The notes under the pieces were generated by a model that saw only the letters and a list, made by a program, of their open reading frames with translations, did no database searches and was not told the origin of the DNA. Shown here piece after piece: positions 1 to 8,291 of a DNA stretch of 50,267 nucleotides. The translations under genes were made by a program, and so were the position numbers. Source of the DNA: SZUA-448 sp964602475 (GTDB taxonomy: Bacteria > Bacillota > Clostridia > Lachnospirales > Lachnospiraceae); contig CAZRRN010000020.1 in the NCBI GenBank assembly GCA_964602475.1, positions 1 through 50,267 on the forward strand, in the 5' to 3' direction. Position 1 is the first letter of the stretch. Every line of letters begins with the position of its first letter.

Positions 1-1
1 T

Positions 2-949
2 AATCTGATGGGAGCTGTGGGTGGTATTATTACGCTGCTTCTTATTAAAGTGATGGTTCCTTCTACTGAAGTCAATGTAAACCCTGATTATACAGTACTT
101 TTTATTACTGTCGGAGTATTGATGGTGGTAGCGGTATCAATCCTGTTCTTTACAATTAAAGAAAATAAATTTGCTGAAGAAGCAAAGAAACAGGAAGAGG
201 AATTTGAACGGTATTTAAAGACCGGAAATGTCGATATAAAAGAAACAGAGAACAGAACACCAGAAAAAACTGTGGACGGGGAGATAAAAACTGCTGAAGG
301 GGAAACAAAAACGGAGGATGCAGCAAAGGAAAAAATGCCGAAGGATGTATTTAAGAGCATGTGCTTTCTGTTTGCATCAATTTTCTTCTGGTTTACCGCA
401 TATAATGCTGTCACAACAGCTTTTTCACGCTATACCGAGGAAGTCCTGGGAGTTACCGGCGGCGGGTTCGCGGATTGCCTTCTGGTGGCAACCGGAGCAG
501 CAATCATCAGCTACATTCCAATCGGGTTCATTTCCGGAAAGATCGGAAGAAAAAAGACAATTCTCGGAGGAGTTCTACTGTTGACACTTTGCTTTTTTGC
601 AGGAGCATTATATACGGAAGCACATTGGTCGATCAACGTTGTATTTGCACTGACCGGATTCGCCTGGGCAGCTATCAATGTAAACTCTTATCCGATGGTA
701 GTTGAAATGAGCAAGGGCAGCAATGTCGGAAAATACACCGGAATGTATTATACCTTTTCCATGGCAGCACAGACAATGACACCGATTCTATCCGGATTCT
801 TCCTGGAGCATGTGTCCTACAGGACACTGTTTCCGTATGCGGTTATCTTCTCGGCAATCGCCTTTGTAACGATGCTGTTCGTAAAGCACGGCGATTCCAA
901 ACCGATTAAGAAAGCCGACAGACTGGAGAACTTTGATGTAGACGGCTGA
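2..949 (+). CDS. MFS transporter, SLC45/GPH-like (5' end missing)
   Basis: The reading frame is open to the left edge, so this is the C-terminal 315 residues of a longer protein. Hydrophobic helices alternate with a charged Glu/Lys/Thr-rich loop of about 65 residues (roughly residues 55-115), the usual place of the cytoplasmic loop between the two six-helix halves of major facilitator proteins. The stretch GRKKTILGG after the loop matches MFS motif A. The tail with conserved NSYPMVVEM and GKYTGMYYTFSM resembles the sugar/cation symporter (SLC45/GPH-like) branch, so a proton- or sodium-coupled sugar importer is likely. The substrate cannot be told. No terminator is visible before the next gene. 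Confidence 0.75.
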   Translation, partial: NLMGAVGGIITLLLIKVMVPSTEVNVNPDYTVLFITVGVLMVVAVSILFFTIKENKFAEEAKKQEEEFERYLKTGNVDIKETENRTPEKTVDGEIKTAEGETKTEDAAKEKMPKDVFKSMCFLFASIFFWFTAYNAVTTAFSRYTEEVLGVTGGGFADCLLVATGAAIISYIPIGFISGKIGRKKTILGGVLLLTLCFFAGALYTEAHWSINVVFALTGFAWAAINVNSYPMVVEMSKGSNVGKYTGMYYTFSMAAQTMTPILSGFFLEHVSYRTLFPYAVIFSAIAFVTMLFVKHGDSKPIKKADRLENFDVDG

Positions 950-1013
950 TATTAACCTGTATCGTCATGACGCGTGCTGCATATAATAAAGAAAGCTGAT
1001 TTTGAGGTTTTTC

Positions 1014-1853
1014 ATGGCAAAGGTAACGATTGATGCAGGACACGGCGGATATGACAGCGGAGCAACCTACAACGGACGAAAAGAAAAGGATGATAATCTG
1101 GAAATTGCTCTTGCCGTTGGTGAAATACTTGAACAGAAGGGCGTAGAGGTGGAATACACACGCGTCACGGATGTCTATGATTCACCGGCAGCAAAGGCAC
1201 AGATTGCGAATGAACAGGGATCTGATGTGTTCATTTCCGTTCATCGTAATTCCAGCCCGAATCCAAATACTTATTCCGGAGTCGAGACACTTGTCTATGA
1301 TGAAGACGGAATCAAGGCGGATATGGCAAATGCAATTAACGAAGAGCTTTCTGAGGTTGGCTTCAAGAATCTGGGTCTGAAGATCCGGCAGGATCTTGCG
1401 GTACTTCGGAAAACCGATATGCCGGCACTTCTTGTGGAGGTTGGATTCCTCAATACCGATGCCGATAATAAACTGCTGGATGAGTCTTTTGACGAAACAG
1501 CAAAAGCAATTGCATCCGGAATATATAATACACTGAACAAAGACCTGAATCTTACAGAAAATATTACAGAAGAAACCGAGGACAAATCATCAGAAAAAAT
1601 GCCTGCGGATACGGAACCGGTGAAGAACCCGGCAACGGAGTACCGTGTTCAGGTTGGTCTATACCGGGAGTATCGTAATGCGATGAATATTGCATATGAA
1701 CTTGAAGCACTTGGATTTCCGGTTGAAATGAAAGAAAGCGGGAATCTTTATGCTGTCCAGGTTGGACCATTTCTTAATAAAAACGAATGGATTGAGGCGG
1801 ATAACCAGCTTCAGCTTCTTGGATATGATACCCTTCCTTTGGAGCGAAGCTGA
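1014..1853 (+). CDS. N-acetylmuramoyl-L-alanine amidase (Amidase_3) with C-terminal SPOR domain
   Basis: 279 residues from the ATG at 1014, preferred over an in-frame TTG at 1002 because GAGG (1004-1007) lies 6 nt before it. The Amidase_3 zinc hydrolase fold is shown by DAGHGGYDSGA (His10), a Glu at about residue 30, SVHRNS (His77) and VEVGFLN (Glu142, catalytic). It should cleave the bond between muramic acid and the peptide stem. After an acidic linker (about 175-200) a SPOR-type domain (YRVQVGLYR ... LYAVQVGPF) probably binds denuded glycan strands. There is no signal peptide, which is odd for a wall hydrolase; release by mother-cell lysis or another export route is inference. CwlD/CwlC-like roles in sporulation are possible but not shown. 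Confidence 0.88.
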   Translation: MAKVTIDAGHGGYDSGATYNGRKEKDDNLEIALAVGEILEQKGVEVEYTRVTDVYDSPAAKAQIANEQGSDVFISVHRNSSPNPNTYSGVETLVYDEDGIKADMANAINEELSEVGFKNLGLKIRQDLAVLRKTDMPALLVEVGFLNTDADNKLLDESFDETAKAIASGIYNTLNKDLNLTENITEETEDKSSEKMPADTEPVKNPATEYRVQVGLYREYRNAMNIAYELEALGFPVEMKESGNLYAVQVGPFLNKNEWIEADNQLQLLGYDTLPLERS

Positions 1854-1870
1854 TTCTGTAAAGTGTTTGC

Positions 1871-1899
1871 TTGCATATTTTAAAAAAGGGAAGTATAAT
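1871..1899 (+). promoter_or_regulatory. Sigma-A-type promoter for the COG0523 gene
   Basis: TTGCAT (1871-1876), a 17-nt spacer and TATAAT (1894-1899). It is the only good promoter in the 145-bp gap before the first G3E GTPase. I saw no convincing palindromic Zur-type operator over it. Confidence 0.6.
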
Positions 1900-1998
1900 G
1901 TACGGGATTTGGGGTGAAGCTTCCTTTTGCCCGGTAATGAGAAGCTGCGTATTACAGAACGCAGAAAAGCAAGTTATGGATAAGAAAGAAGGAGTACT

Positions 1999-3147
1999 AT
2001 GACAAAGGTAGATATTATTTCCGGCTTTTTAGGAGCGGGAAAGACAACATTAATTAAAAAGCTGATTGCGGAAGTGTTTCATGGAACAAAGCTGGTGCTG
2101 ATTGAAAATGAATTCGGGGAAATCGGTGTGGACGGCAGCTTTCTGAAGGATTCCGGAGTTCAGATTACCGAGATGAATTCGGGCTGCATCTGCTGTTCCC
2201 TAGTCGGAGACTTTGGAAAGGCACTGGGAGAAGTGGTTACAACCTATGCACCTGACCATATTATCATTGAACCGTCCGGAGTCGGAAAGCTTTCCGATGT
2301 CATCAAGGCAGTACAGCGGGTTGCAGCCGACCATGATCTTGAAATCGGCGGCTGTGTTACGGTTGTAGATGCGACAAAGTGTAAAATGTATGCGAAAAAC
2401 TTTGGTGAATTTTTCAATAACCAGATTGAATATGCACAGACACTGGTGCTGTCACGAACTCAGAATCTGTCAGAAGAAAAACTGACAGTCTGTACGGAAC
2501 TTCTGAAAACTATTAATCCAAAAGCGGTTATTCTGACAACCTCATGGAATCTGCTGACCGGTGCACAGATTATGGAAGCGGTAGAAAGAAAGAACTCTCT
2601 GCTGGAAGATATGCTGAAAGAGACCGCTCAAAAGGAGCACCATCATCATGACGACGATGACGACGATGATGATGACGAACATGACCACTGCAGACATCAT
2701 CATGATGAAGAGGAAGGGAAGCATGAGCATCATCACCATGACGATGATGACGATGACGATGATGATGATGAACATGACCACTGCGGACATCATCATGATG
2801 AAGAGGACAAAGAACATGAGCACCATCATCATGACGGACACTGCTGTCATGAGGGTGAGCACCATCATCACGCGGATGAGGTATTTGAAACATGGGGAGC
2901 TGAGACTCCGAAGCATTATTCCGAAGAGGGACTTCGTGGTATTCTGGCCATGCTGAATCATTCGGAGAAGTATGGAACTGTGTTGCGTGCAAAGGGAATT
3001 GTTGCAGGAACCGCAGGAATGTGGCTTCAGTTTGACTATGTTCCGGGTGAATATGAAGTTCGTCCCGGAGCAGCAGACTATACCGGACGATTCTGCGTAA
3101 TCGGCAGTAATCTAAAGAAAGACGCACTGGAAGAGCTTTTTCGGTAA
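1999..3147 (+). CDS. G3E/COG0523 GTPase (CobW/YciC-like metallochaperone) with His/Asp-rich insert
   Basis: 382 residues. Walker A GFLGAGKTT near the N-terminus, ENEFGEIGVDG switch region and the family CxCC motif SGCICCSL, the metal site of COG0523 proteins. Residues about 214-291 are an extraordinary low-complexity segment: two direct repeats of about 30 residues, each HHHH, 9-10 Asp, EHDHC, HHH and an acidic run, then a third block with HCCH and HHHH. A conserved C-terminal domain (about 300-382) follows. Family members deliver zinc, cobalt or other metals to client enzymes using GTP; the insert is probably a metal buffer. RBS AAGGAG lies before the ATG. The next gene encodes a second G3E GTPase in the same direction, so a shared metal-handling operon is likely. 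Confidence 0.87.
   Translation: MTKVDIISGFLGAGKTTLIKKLIAEVFHGTKLVLIENEFGEIGVDGSFLKDSGVQITEMNSGCICCSLVGDFGKALGEVVTTYAPDHIIIEPSGVGKLSDVIKAVQRVAADHDLEIGGCVTVVDATKCKMYAKNFGEFFNNQIEYAQTLVLSRTQNLSEEKLTVCTELLKTINPKAVILTTSWNLLTGAQIMEAVERKNSLLEDMLKETAQKEHHHHDDDDDDDDDEHDHCRHHHDEEEGKHEHHHHDDDDDDDDDDEHDHCGHHHDEEDKEHEHHHHDGHCCHEGEHHHHADEVFETWGAETPKHYSEEGLRGILAMLNHSEKYGTVLRAKGIVAGTAGMWLQFDYVPGEYEVRPGAADYTGRFCVIGSNLKKDALEELFR
2638..2874 (+). repeat. In-frame His/Asp/Cys-coding tandem repeat
   Basis: Two adjacent units of 90 and 93 nt (starting at 2638 and 2728) plus a partial third from 2821, built from CAT/CAC and GAT/GAC codons. The units differ in Asp number (9 versus 10) and a few substitutions. This is a coding minisatellite that may change length by slippage. 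Confidence 0.85.
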
Positions 3148-3213
3148 AGAAAAGCGGCTAATCTGCATTGCACAGTACGATGGTGATAACGTGTGCAGGA
3201 ATGAGGAAGATAC

Positions 3214-4176
3214 ATGAAAGAAGTACCTGTATTTATAATAAACGGATTTCTGGAAAGCGGGAAATCAACGCTGATTCAGGAAACGCTGTATGACAAAGAA
3301 TTTATGAACGGTGGAAAGACGCTGATTGTTCTCTGTGAAGAAGGGGAAGTAGAGTATGATCCCGAGGAAATGCGGAAAATTCAGACTGAAATTCTGGTGC
3401 CGGAAACACAGGAACAGCTTAACGCTGAGTTCCTGGAGCACTGCAGAAAAGTGAACAATCCGGATCGTGTATTGATTGAGTTCAACGGAACCTGGCAGCT
3501 TGGCAGCTTTCTGCAGACACCGATGCCGGGTGGATGGGAAACAGTACAGATTCTTACTCTTGTTGATGCACAGACGTTTAATAATTACTGGAACAACATG
3601 CGGTCTGTAATGGGAGAACAGCTGAGATATTCCGATACAGTCATTGTTAACCGCTGTACGGCGGCTACAGATAAAGGAATGATTCGACGTGCTGTCAAAC
3701 CGCTCAACCGAAAAGCTTCCATTATGTATGAACCTCTTCCGGGAGAAGAGCTGGGAGCCGAAGATGAAATGCCGCCGTTTGATATCAGCGGAACCCCCAT
3801 TGTTATTGAGGATGATGACTTTGGTATCTGGTACATGGATGCATTGGAGCATCCGGATCATTACAAGGGAAAACTTGTGTGCTTTAAGGGTATGGTATAC
3901 CGTGACCGCAGTTGTAAAAAAGGCAGCTTTATTCCCGGTCGGATGGCTATGGCATGTTGCGCAAATGATATGAGCTTTATTGGATTTCTCTGCCATGTGA
4001 ATGCAGCTTTTGAATCGTTGGTTCAGTTTGTGCCGAAACAAAAAAAATGGGTTAAGGTAACGGCTGAGGTTCAGTATGAATATCGTCAGGAATACCGTGC
4101 CGAGGGTCCGGTACTGACGGCAAAAGAGATAGAGCCGGCAGCGGCACCGGAAGCAGAAGTTGTTTATTTCAGTTAA
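3214..4176 (+). CDS. G3E-family GTPase with C-terminal TIGR03943/DUF1980-like region
   Basis: 320 residues. The N-terminal half is a G3E P-loop GTPase: NGFLESGKSTL (Walker A) and a long insert with VDAQTFNNYW and TVIVNRC in the place of the usual specificity motif. The CxCC metal motif of COG0523 proteins is absent; the equivalent stretch reads CEEGEVEYD. From about residue 210 the sequence changes: FKGMVYRD, PGRMAMACCANDM, FIGFLC and WVKVTAEVQYEYR resemble the C-terminal part of YcgQ/TIGR03943 (DUF1980) proteins, which have a CCAAD-type motif. I read it as a GTPase fused to that domain; the domain assignment is by memory. It follows the first GTPase by 66 bp, so the two probably act together on metal or thiol trafficking. 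Confidence 0.72.
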   Translation: MKEVPVFIINGFLESGKSTLIQETLYDKEFMNGGKTLIVLCEEGEVEYDPEEMRKIQTEILVPETQEQLNAEFLEHCRKVNNPDRVLIEFNGTWQLGSFLQTPMPGGWETVQILTLVDAQTFNNYWNNMRSVMGEQLRYSDTVIVNRCTAATDKGMIRRAVKPLNRKASIMYEPLPGEELGAEDEMPPFDISGTPIVIEDDDFGIWYMDALEHPDHYKGKLVCFKGMVYRDRSCKKGSFIPGRMAMACCANDMSFIGFLCHVNAAFESLVQFVPKQKKWVKVTAEVQYEYRQEYRAEGPVLTAKEIEPAAAPEAEVVYFS

Positions 4177-4191
4177 CGTAAGAGGAGACGG

Positions 4192-5034
4192 ATGGGAAAA
4201 ATCGGAATTGTTTTTTCGGGAGGAATCGGGAAAGGCGCATATGAAGTCGGATTCTGCAGGGCATTTAATGCACTGGTTCCGTTCGAGCACGTAAATGCAG
4301 TTTCCTGCTCCTCTATTGGTTGTATTAACGGATATGCTTTTTCCACCGGACAGTTGGAGACAGTCGAAGAAATCTGGAAAAGTGCCGATTATCGGAGTAT
4401 GAAAGAATTTTACAGTAATCTGATAAAACGGCCGGTCATTTTGAATTATATTGACCGGTTTAAAGATGACATTACAGAGATACCTTTTCCTCTGATTGTT
4501 AATTGTATTCAGATTCCGTCAGTAAAGCTTCGTTATATTGATATTTCCAAAATGCAGGTCAGCCGTCAGAAGGAAATGCTGAAGGCCTGTATTTCTATTC
4601 CGACCGTAATGTCTCCGGTTGAAGTTGCAGGAAAAAAATACCTTGACGGAGCAATGCTGGACAACACTCCGGTCTGTGCTCTGCAGGCGGAAGCCTGTGA
4701 TGTAATCCTGGTACTCCGGTTTGATCATTCAGTGGAGGATTACTCGATGATACATAAGGAGAGTACGGTGATCGAGGTAGTATTTAAGGATGACCATTTT
4801 ATCAAAAACTCTTTTTCTTTGGATAAAGAATCTACGCAGTTCATGATCGATCAGGGAGAAAAGTATACAGAGCAGGTTCTAAAAACCGTATTTAAGCAGG
4901 GATATGATGATGCCGAATACTTCCGCTATGCAGCCACCCTTTATAACCGCGGATCAAGAGAGCGCCTGATTCCAAGAAACGGTGACGATGTTGTGAGAAA
5001 GATCAATAAACTGACCAAGATATTCCGTGCTTGA
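4192..5034 (+). CDS. Patatin-like phospholipase family protein
   Basis: 280 residues, ATG 15 nt after the previous stop, so probably in the same operon. FSGGIGKGAYEVGF is the glycine-rich oxyanion loop. The nucleophile elbow reads CSSIG (Ser41), where the usual motif is GxSxG: the first Gly is Cys. The second half of the dyad, DGA in KYLDGAMLDN (Asp152), is intact. Patatins are Ser/Asp lipid acyl hydrolases; this one has no signal peptide and no membrane helix and is probably cytoplasmic or membrane-peripheral. Substrate unknown. Confidence 0.83.
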   Translation: MGKIGIVFSGGIGKGAYEVGFCRAFNALVPFEHVNAVSCSSIGCINGYAFSTGQLETVEEIWKSADYRSMKEFYSNLIKRPVILNYIDRFKDDITEIPFPLIVNCIQIPSVKLRYIDISKMQVSRQKEMLKACISIPTVMSPVEVAGKKYLDGAMLDNTPVCALQAEACDVILVLRFDHSVEDYSMIHKESTVIEVVFKDDHFIKNSFSLDKESTQFMIDQGEKYTEQVLKTVFKQGYDDAEYFRYAATLYNRGSRERLIPRNGDDVVRKINKLTKIFRA

Positions 5035-5059
5035 CGAACGAAACGATTTCTATTATAAT
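5031..5059 (+). promoter_or_regulatory. Promoter of the yicC-rpoZ-lepB operon
   Basis: TTGACG (5031-5036), 17-nt spacer, TATAAT (5054-5059). The -35 box overlaps the stop codon of the patatin gene. A hairpin-forming inverted repeat, TCAGATAT / ATATCTGA (5063-5087), starts at about the expected transcription start. Confidence 0.75.
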
Positions 5060-5148
5060 TAATCAGATATGTTGAAGAAATATCTGATGTATGATGATAA
5101 GAAAGGATTCAGCCGGACATGGAGATGTCCCCGGTGAGGTCTGACAGA

Positions 5149-6027
5149 ATGATAAAAAGTATGACAGGATTCGGTCGAAGTGAGGTAGGAACCGAAATAC
5201 AAAAGATAACCGTTGAGATGAAGGCAGTGAATCACAGATATTGTGAGATATCCTTGAAGATGCCGAAGCGTCTGAGCTTTTATGATGCAACAATCCGCAA
5301 TCAGCTGAAGAAATACATCAGCCGCGGCAAAGTAGATGTATTTATCAGTTATACCGATTCAACCGAAGGAAAGGCGCGTGTTACTTATAATGAAGATCTG
5401 GCGCGGGAATATCTGAAGAATCTGTACCTGATACGGGATGAATTTGCAATTGATGATGATATACGAACGACTACTCTGGCAAGATTTCCGGAGGTTCTTG
5501 TTTTGGAAGAGCAGGCGGCAGATGACAGTGCAATGGAGTCCCTGCTGACAGAAGCAATCGATCAGGCTGCAGCACAGTTTGTTGAGACACGAATTACAGA
5601 AGGCTCGCATTTGGAACAGGATCTTATTACTAAGCTGGACAAAATGCTGCTGCTCGTTGATGAGGTCGAGAAGCGGATGCCGGATGTGGTTGCCGAGTAC
5701 CGAAGAAAGCTGACAGAGAAGGTTACGGAGCTTCTCGGGGATAAGAAGCTTGATGAAAGCATGGTAGCTACGGAGATTGCGCTTTTTGCGGATCGAATCT
5801 GTGTCGATGAGGAGACGGTACGATTGAGAGCTCATATCAATCATATGAAGGATACACTCGAAACCGGCGAGAATATCGGACGAAAGCTGGATTTTATAGC
5901 ACAGGAGATGAACCGGGAAGCCAATACCATACTTTCCAAGGCGAACGATTTATTAGCGGCAAATGTTGCAATCGATCTAAAAACAGAAATTGAAAAAGTC
6001 AGAGAACAGATTCAGAACATAGAGTAA
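5149..6027 (+). CDS. yicC: YicC/YloC-family endoribonuclease
   Basis: 292 residues from the ATG at 5149 (N-terminus MIKSMTGFGRSEV, typical of the family); GGTGAGGT at 5133-5140 is the RBS. An upstream in-frame ATG at 5119 would add an atypical leader and is not preferred. The C-terminal DUF1732 block QEMNREANTILSKAND is very well conserved. YicC proteins are reported as metal-dependent endoribonucleases acting on small RNAs. In most Firmicutes yicC is followed by remA, gmk and rpoZ; here rpoZ follows after 18 bp and gmk and remA are missing. Confidence 0.93.
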   Translation: MIKSMTGFGRSEVGTEIQKITVEMKAVNHRYCEISLKMPKRLSFYDATIRNQLKKYISRGKVDVFISYTDSTEGKARVTYNEDLAREYLKNLYLIRDEFAIDDDIRTTTLARFPEVLVLEEQAADDSAMESLLTEAIDQAAAQFVETRITEGSHLEQDLITKLDKMLLLVDEVEKRMPDVVAEYRRKLTEKVTELLGDKKLDESMVATEIALFADRICVDEETVRLRAHINHMKDTLETGENIGRKLDFIAQEMNREANTILSKANDLLAANVAIDLKTEIEKVREQIQNIE

Positions 6028-6045
6028 TGAAGGAGGGATTTTGAT

Positions 6046-6297
6046 ATGTTACATCCATCTTATACAGATTTGATGCAGGTTGTTAATGAGGGCTCCGAAG
6101 ATGAGCATCCGGTAGTCAACAGCAGATATTCCATCGTACTTGCTACAGCAAAGCGTGCAAGGCAGTTGATCGACGGTGCTGAGCCATATGTTGAGGTTGA
6201 GAGTAATAAGCCGCTTTCTACCGCCATTGAGGAATTGTACCGATCGAAGGTTAAAATTATCAGCGATGAAGAATCAGCAGAGAACAACGAAGAATAA
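6046..6297 (+). CDS. rpoZ: DNA-directed RNA polymerase subunit omega
   Basis: 83 residues with a strong RBS (AGGAGGG, 6031-6037). HPSYTDLM, NSRYSIVLATAKRARQLI and KPLSTAIEEL match RpoZ. It binds the beta-prime subunit and helps RNA polymerase assembly. Lies between yicC and lepB with short gaps, so it is co-transcribed. Confidence 0.93.
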   Translation: MLHPSYTDLMQVVNEGSEDEHPVVNSRYSIVLATAKRARQLIDGAEPYVEVESNKPLSTAIEELYRSKVKIISDEESAENNEE

Positions 6298-6301
6298 ACA
6301 T

Positions 6302-6877
6302 ATGGATAATTCTAAAAGAGAACAGGAGACCGGAAAGCAGCAGTCGGTTACAAGGACGGTTGTTGAGATTTCGGTCTATCTTGTGCTCTTTTTTATTGTT
6401 GTTTTTATTACTCCAAAGTATCTCGCCCACACAACGATTGTTGACGGTGATTCCATGATGCCCTGTCTCTATGACAAAGAGAAGGTGATTCTTGAAATGC
6501 TGTCAAAGCAGACAGACAGGCTGGAACGTTTTGATGTGATTGTATTTTATCCATATGGACGAGAGGTCAGTACAGAACAGTACATCAAACGGATTATCGG
6601 ACTTCCTGGTGAGACGGTTATGATTATGGACAACAAGATTTTAATTAACGGAGAACCACTTGAGGAACAGTTTGCTCTGGATAAAAGTCCGCTTTATCCG
6701 GGACTTGCCGGTGAAGAAATAAAGCTTGCCGAAGATGAGTATTTTGTTCTGGGGGATAACAGGTATATCAGCAATGACAGCAGATACCGTGATGTCGGAA
6801 ATGTCAAAAAAGAAAATATCGAAGGACGTCTGGTTCTCATATTCTGGCCGCTGTCGGATTTCGGAACAGTGAAGTAA
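6302..6877 (+). CDS. lepB: Signal peptidase I
   Basis: 191 residues from the ATG at 6302, 4 nt after the rpoZ stop. One N-terminal membrane anchor (about residues 20-40), then the S26 motifs: GDSMMP (Ser51, nucleophile), YIKRIIGLPGE (Lys96, general base) and GDNRYISNDSR. It removes signal peptides from secreted proteins at the outer face of the membrane. An upstream in-frame ATG at 6176 lies inside rpoZ and is rejected. Nothing follows except the gap promoter region. Confidence 0.94.
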   Translation: MDNSKREQETGKQQSVTRTVVEISVYLVLFFIVVFITPKYLAHTTIVDGDSMMPCLYDKEKVILEMLSKQTDRLERFDVIVFYPYGREVSTEQYIKRIIGLPGETVMIMDNKILINGEPLEEQFALDKSPLYPGLAGEEIKLAEDEYFVLGDNRYISNDSRYRDVGNVKKENIEGRLVLIFWPLSDFGTVK

Positions 6878-6997
6878 CAGGAGTCACAGTATTATTCGTA
6901 TTCATGGAGATTTTTTCGTCATAATTACCACAACATCCGCATTTGTGAATCGAAATATGTAAAAAGTGTTAAATTAATAAATTGTTAGAAAATAGAC

Positions 6998-7026
6998 TTG
7001 AAATTGTGGGTAGAAGCGGTTAAAAT
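6998..7026 (+). promoter_or_regulatory. Promoter of gap
   Basis: TTGAAA (6998-7003), exactly 17 nt, TAAAAT (7021-7026). The 237-bp gap between lepB and gap has no other gene; about 90 bp of 5' untranslated region follows, with a strong AGGAGG RBS before the start codon. Confidence 0.75.
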
Positions 7027-7114
7027 GATAAAGGATTTTTAGTGGAGCCCGTATTGATAAAATTTTGTCAATGCAGCACATTCAACTAAAAAATATATTC
7101 AGGAGGATAATAAA

Positions 7115-8143
7115 ATGGCTGTAAAAGTAGCGATTAATGGTTTTGGAAGAATCGGACGTCTTGCTTTCAGACAGATGTTCGGAGCAGAAGGTTATGAGAT
7201 CGTAGCAATCAATGATCTGACCGACCCTAAGATGCTTGCTCATCTGTTAAAGTATGATACCGCACAGGGCGGATATTGTGGCAAGATCGGCGAGAACCTT
7301 CATACTGTAGAAGCAGGCGAAGGCTATATCGTAGTTGATGGAAAGAAAATCACGATTTATGCACAGGCTAAGGCAGCAGAGCTTCCTTGGGGTGAAATTG
7401 GTGTTGATGTTGTTCTTGAATGTACCGGTTTTTACTGCTCAAAAGAAAAAGCACAGGCACATATCGATGCAGGTGCTAAGAAGGTTGTTATTTCCGCTCC
7501 GGCAGGAAATGATCTTCCTACCATCGTTTATTCTGTAAATGAGAAGACACTTACAAAGGATGATACAATTATTTCTGCAGCTTCCTGTACAACAAACTGC
7601 CTTGCTCCGATGGCTGATACTCTTAACAAGTATGCAGCAATCCAGAGTGGTATCATGTCAACCATCCACGCTTATACCGGTGATCAGATGATTCTTGACG
7701 GACCGCATAGAAAAGGCGATTTAAGAAGAGCAAGAGCAGGCGCTGCGAATATCGTTCCGAACAGCACCGGCGCTGCAAAAGCAATCGGTCTTGTTATTCC
7801 TGAACTGAACGGCAAACTGATCGGCTCCGCACAGAGAGTTCCGGTTCCGACAGGATCCACCACAATTCTTGTTGCTGTAGTTAAGGGTACCGATGTAACC
7901 AAGGAAGGCATCAACGCTGCTATGAAAGCTGCTGCTTCTGCATCCTTTGGTTATGAAGAGGATCCGGTTGTTTCATCCGATGTTATCGGTATGAAATTCG
8001 GTTCTCTGTTTGATGCAACCCAGACAATGGTTACCAAGATCACCGATGATCTGTATCAGGTACAGGTTGTTTCGTGGTATGACAATGAGAATTCTTACAC
8101 CAGCCAGATGGTAAGAACAATCAAGTATTTCGCAGAAATCTAA
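7115..8143 (+). CDS. gap: Glyceraldehyde-3-phosphate dehydrogenase (phosphorylating)
   Basis: 342 residues, full length. NGFGRIGR is the NAD-binding Rossmann start and SAASCTTNCLAP holds catalytic Cys158; the HAYTGDQ and SWYDNENSY blocks are intact. It oxidises glyceraldehyde 3-phosphate to 1,3-bisphosphoglycerate with NAD. Followed by a strong terminator, then pgk and tpiA, so the lower glycolysis genes are clustered. Codon use is biased, as expected for a highly expressed gene. Confidence 0.97.
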   Translation: MAVKVAINGFGRIGRLAFRQMFGAEGYEIVAINDLTDPKMLAHLLKYDTAQGGYCGKIGENLHTVEAGEGYIVVDGKKITIYAQAKAAELPWGEIGVDVVLECTGFYCSKEKAQAHIDAGAKKVVISAPAGNDLPTIVYSVNEKTLTKDDTIISAASCTTNCLAPMADTLNKYAAIQSGIMSTIHAYTGDQMILDGPHRKGDLRRARAGAANIVPNSTGAAKAIGLVIPELNGKLIGSAQRVPVPTGSTTILVAVVKGTDVTKEGINAAMKAAASASFGYEEDPVVSSDVIGMKFGSLFDATQTMVTKITDDLYQVQVVSWYDNENSYTSQMVRTIKYFAEI

Positions 8144-8157
8144 TAACACGATCCTAT

Positions 8158-8195
8158 AAGGGTCCGGTCTTATGGACCGGACCCTTTATTATTTT
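8158..8195 (+). terminator. Rho-independent terminator after gap
   Basis: A 12-bp stem (core GGGTCCGGTC at 8160-8169 / GACCGGACCC at 8175-8184) with a 5-nt loop, followed by a T-rich tract. Placed between gap and pgk it should let gap be expressed above the downstream genes. Confidence 0.9.
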
Positions 8196-8291
8196 ATAGG
8201 AAAGTACACCTATAAGATAATCAACGCGAAGAGTGTACAGGTTCACTCCTTGTTCTTCCAAAAACAATCAAGCTAATGGAGGTAATTCATA

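Noticed and set aside
2542..3127. Two overlapping minus-strand ORFs opposite the first COG0523 gene (139 and 185 aa)
   Set aside because: They are the antisense of CAT/GAT codon repeats and give Met/Ile/Val or His/Arg-rich nonsense; no RBS or promoter.
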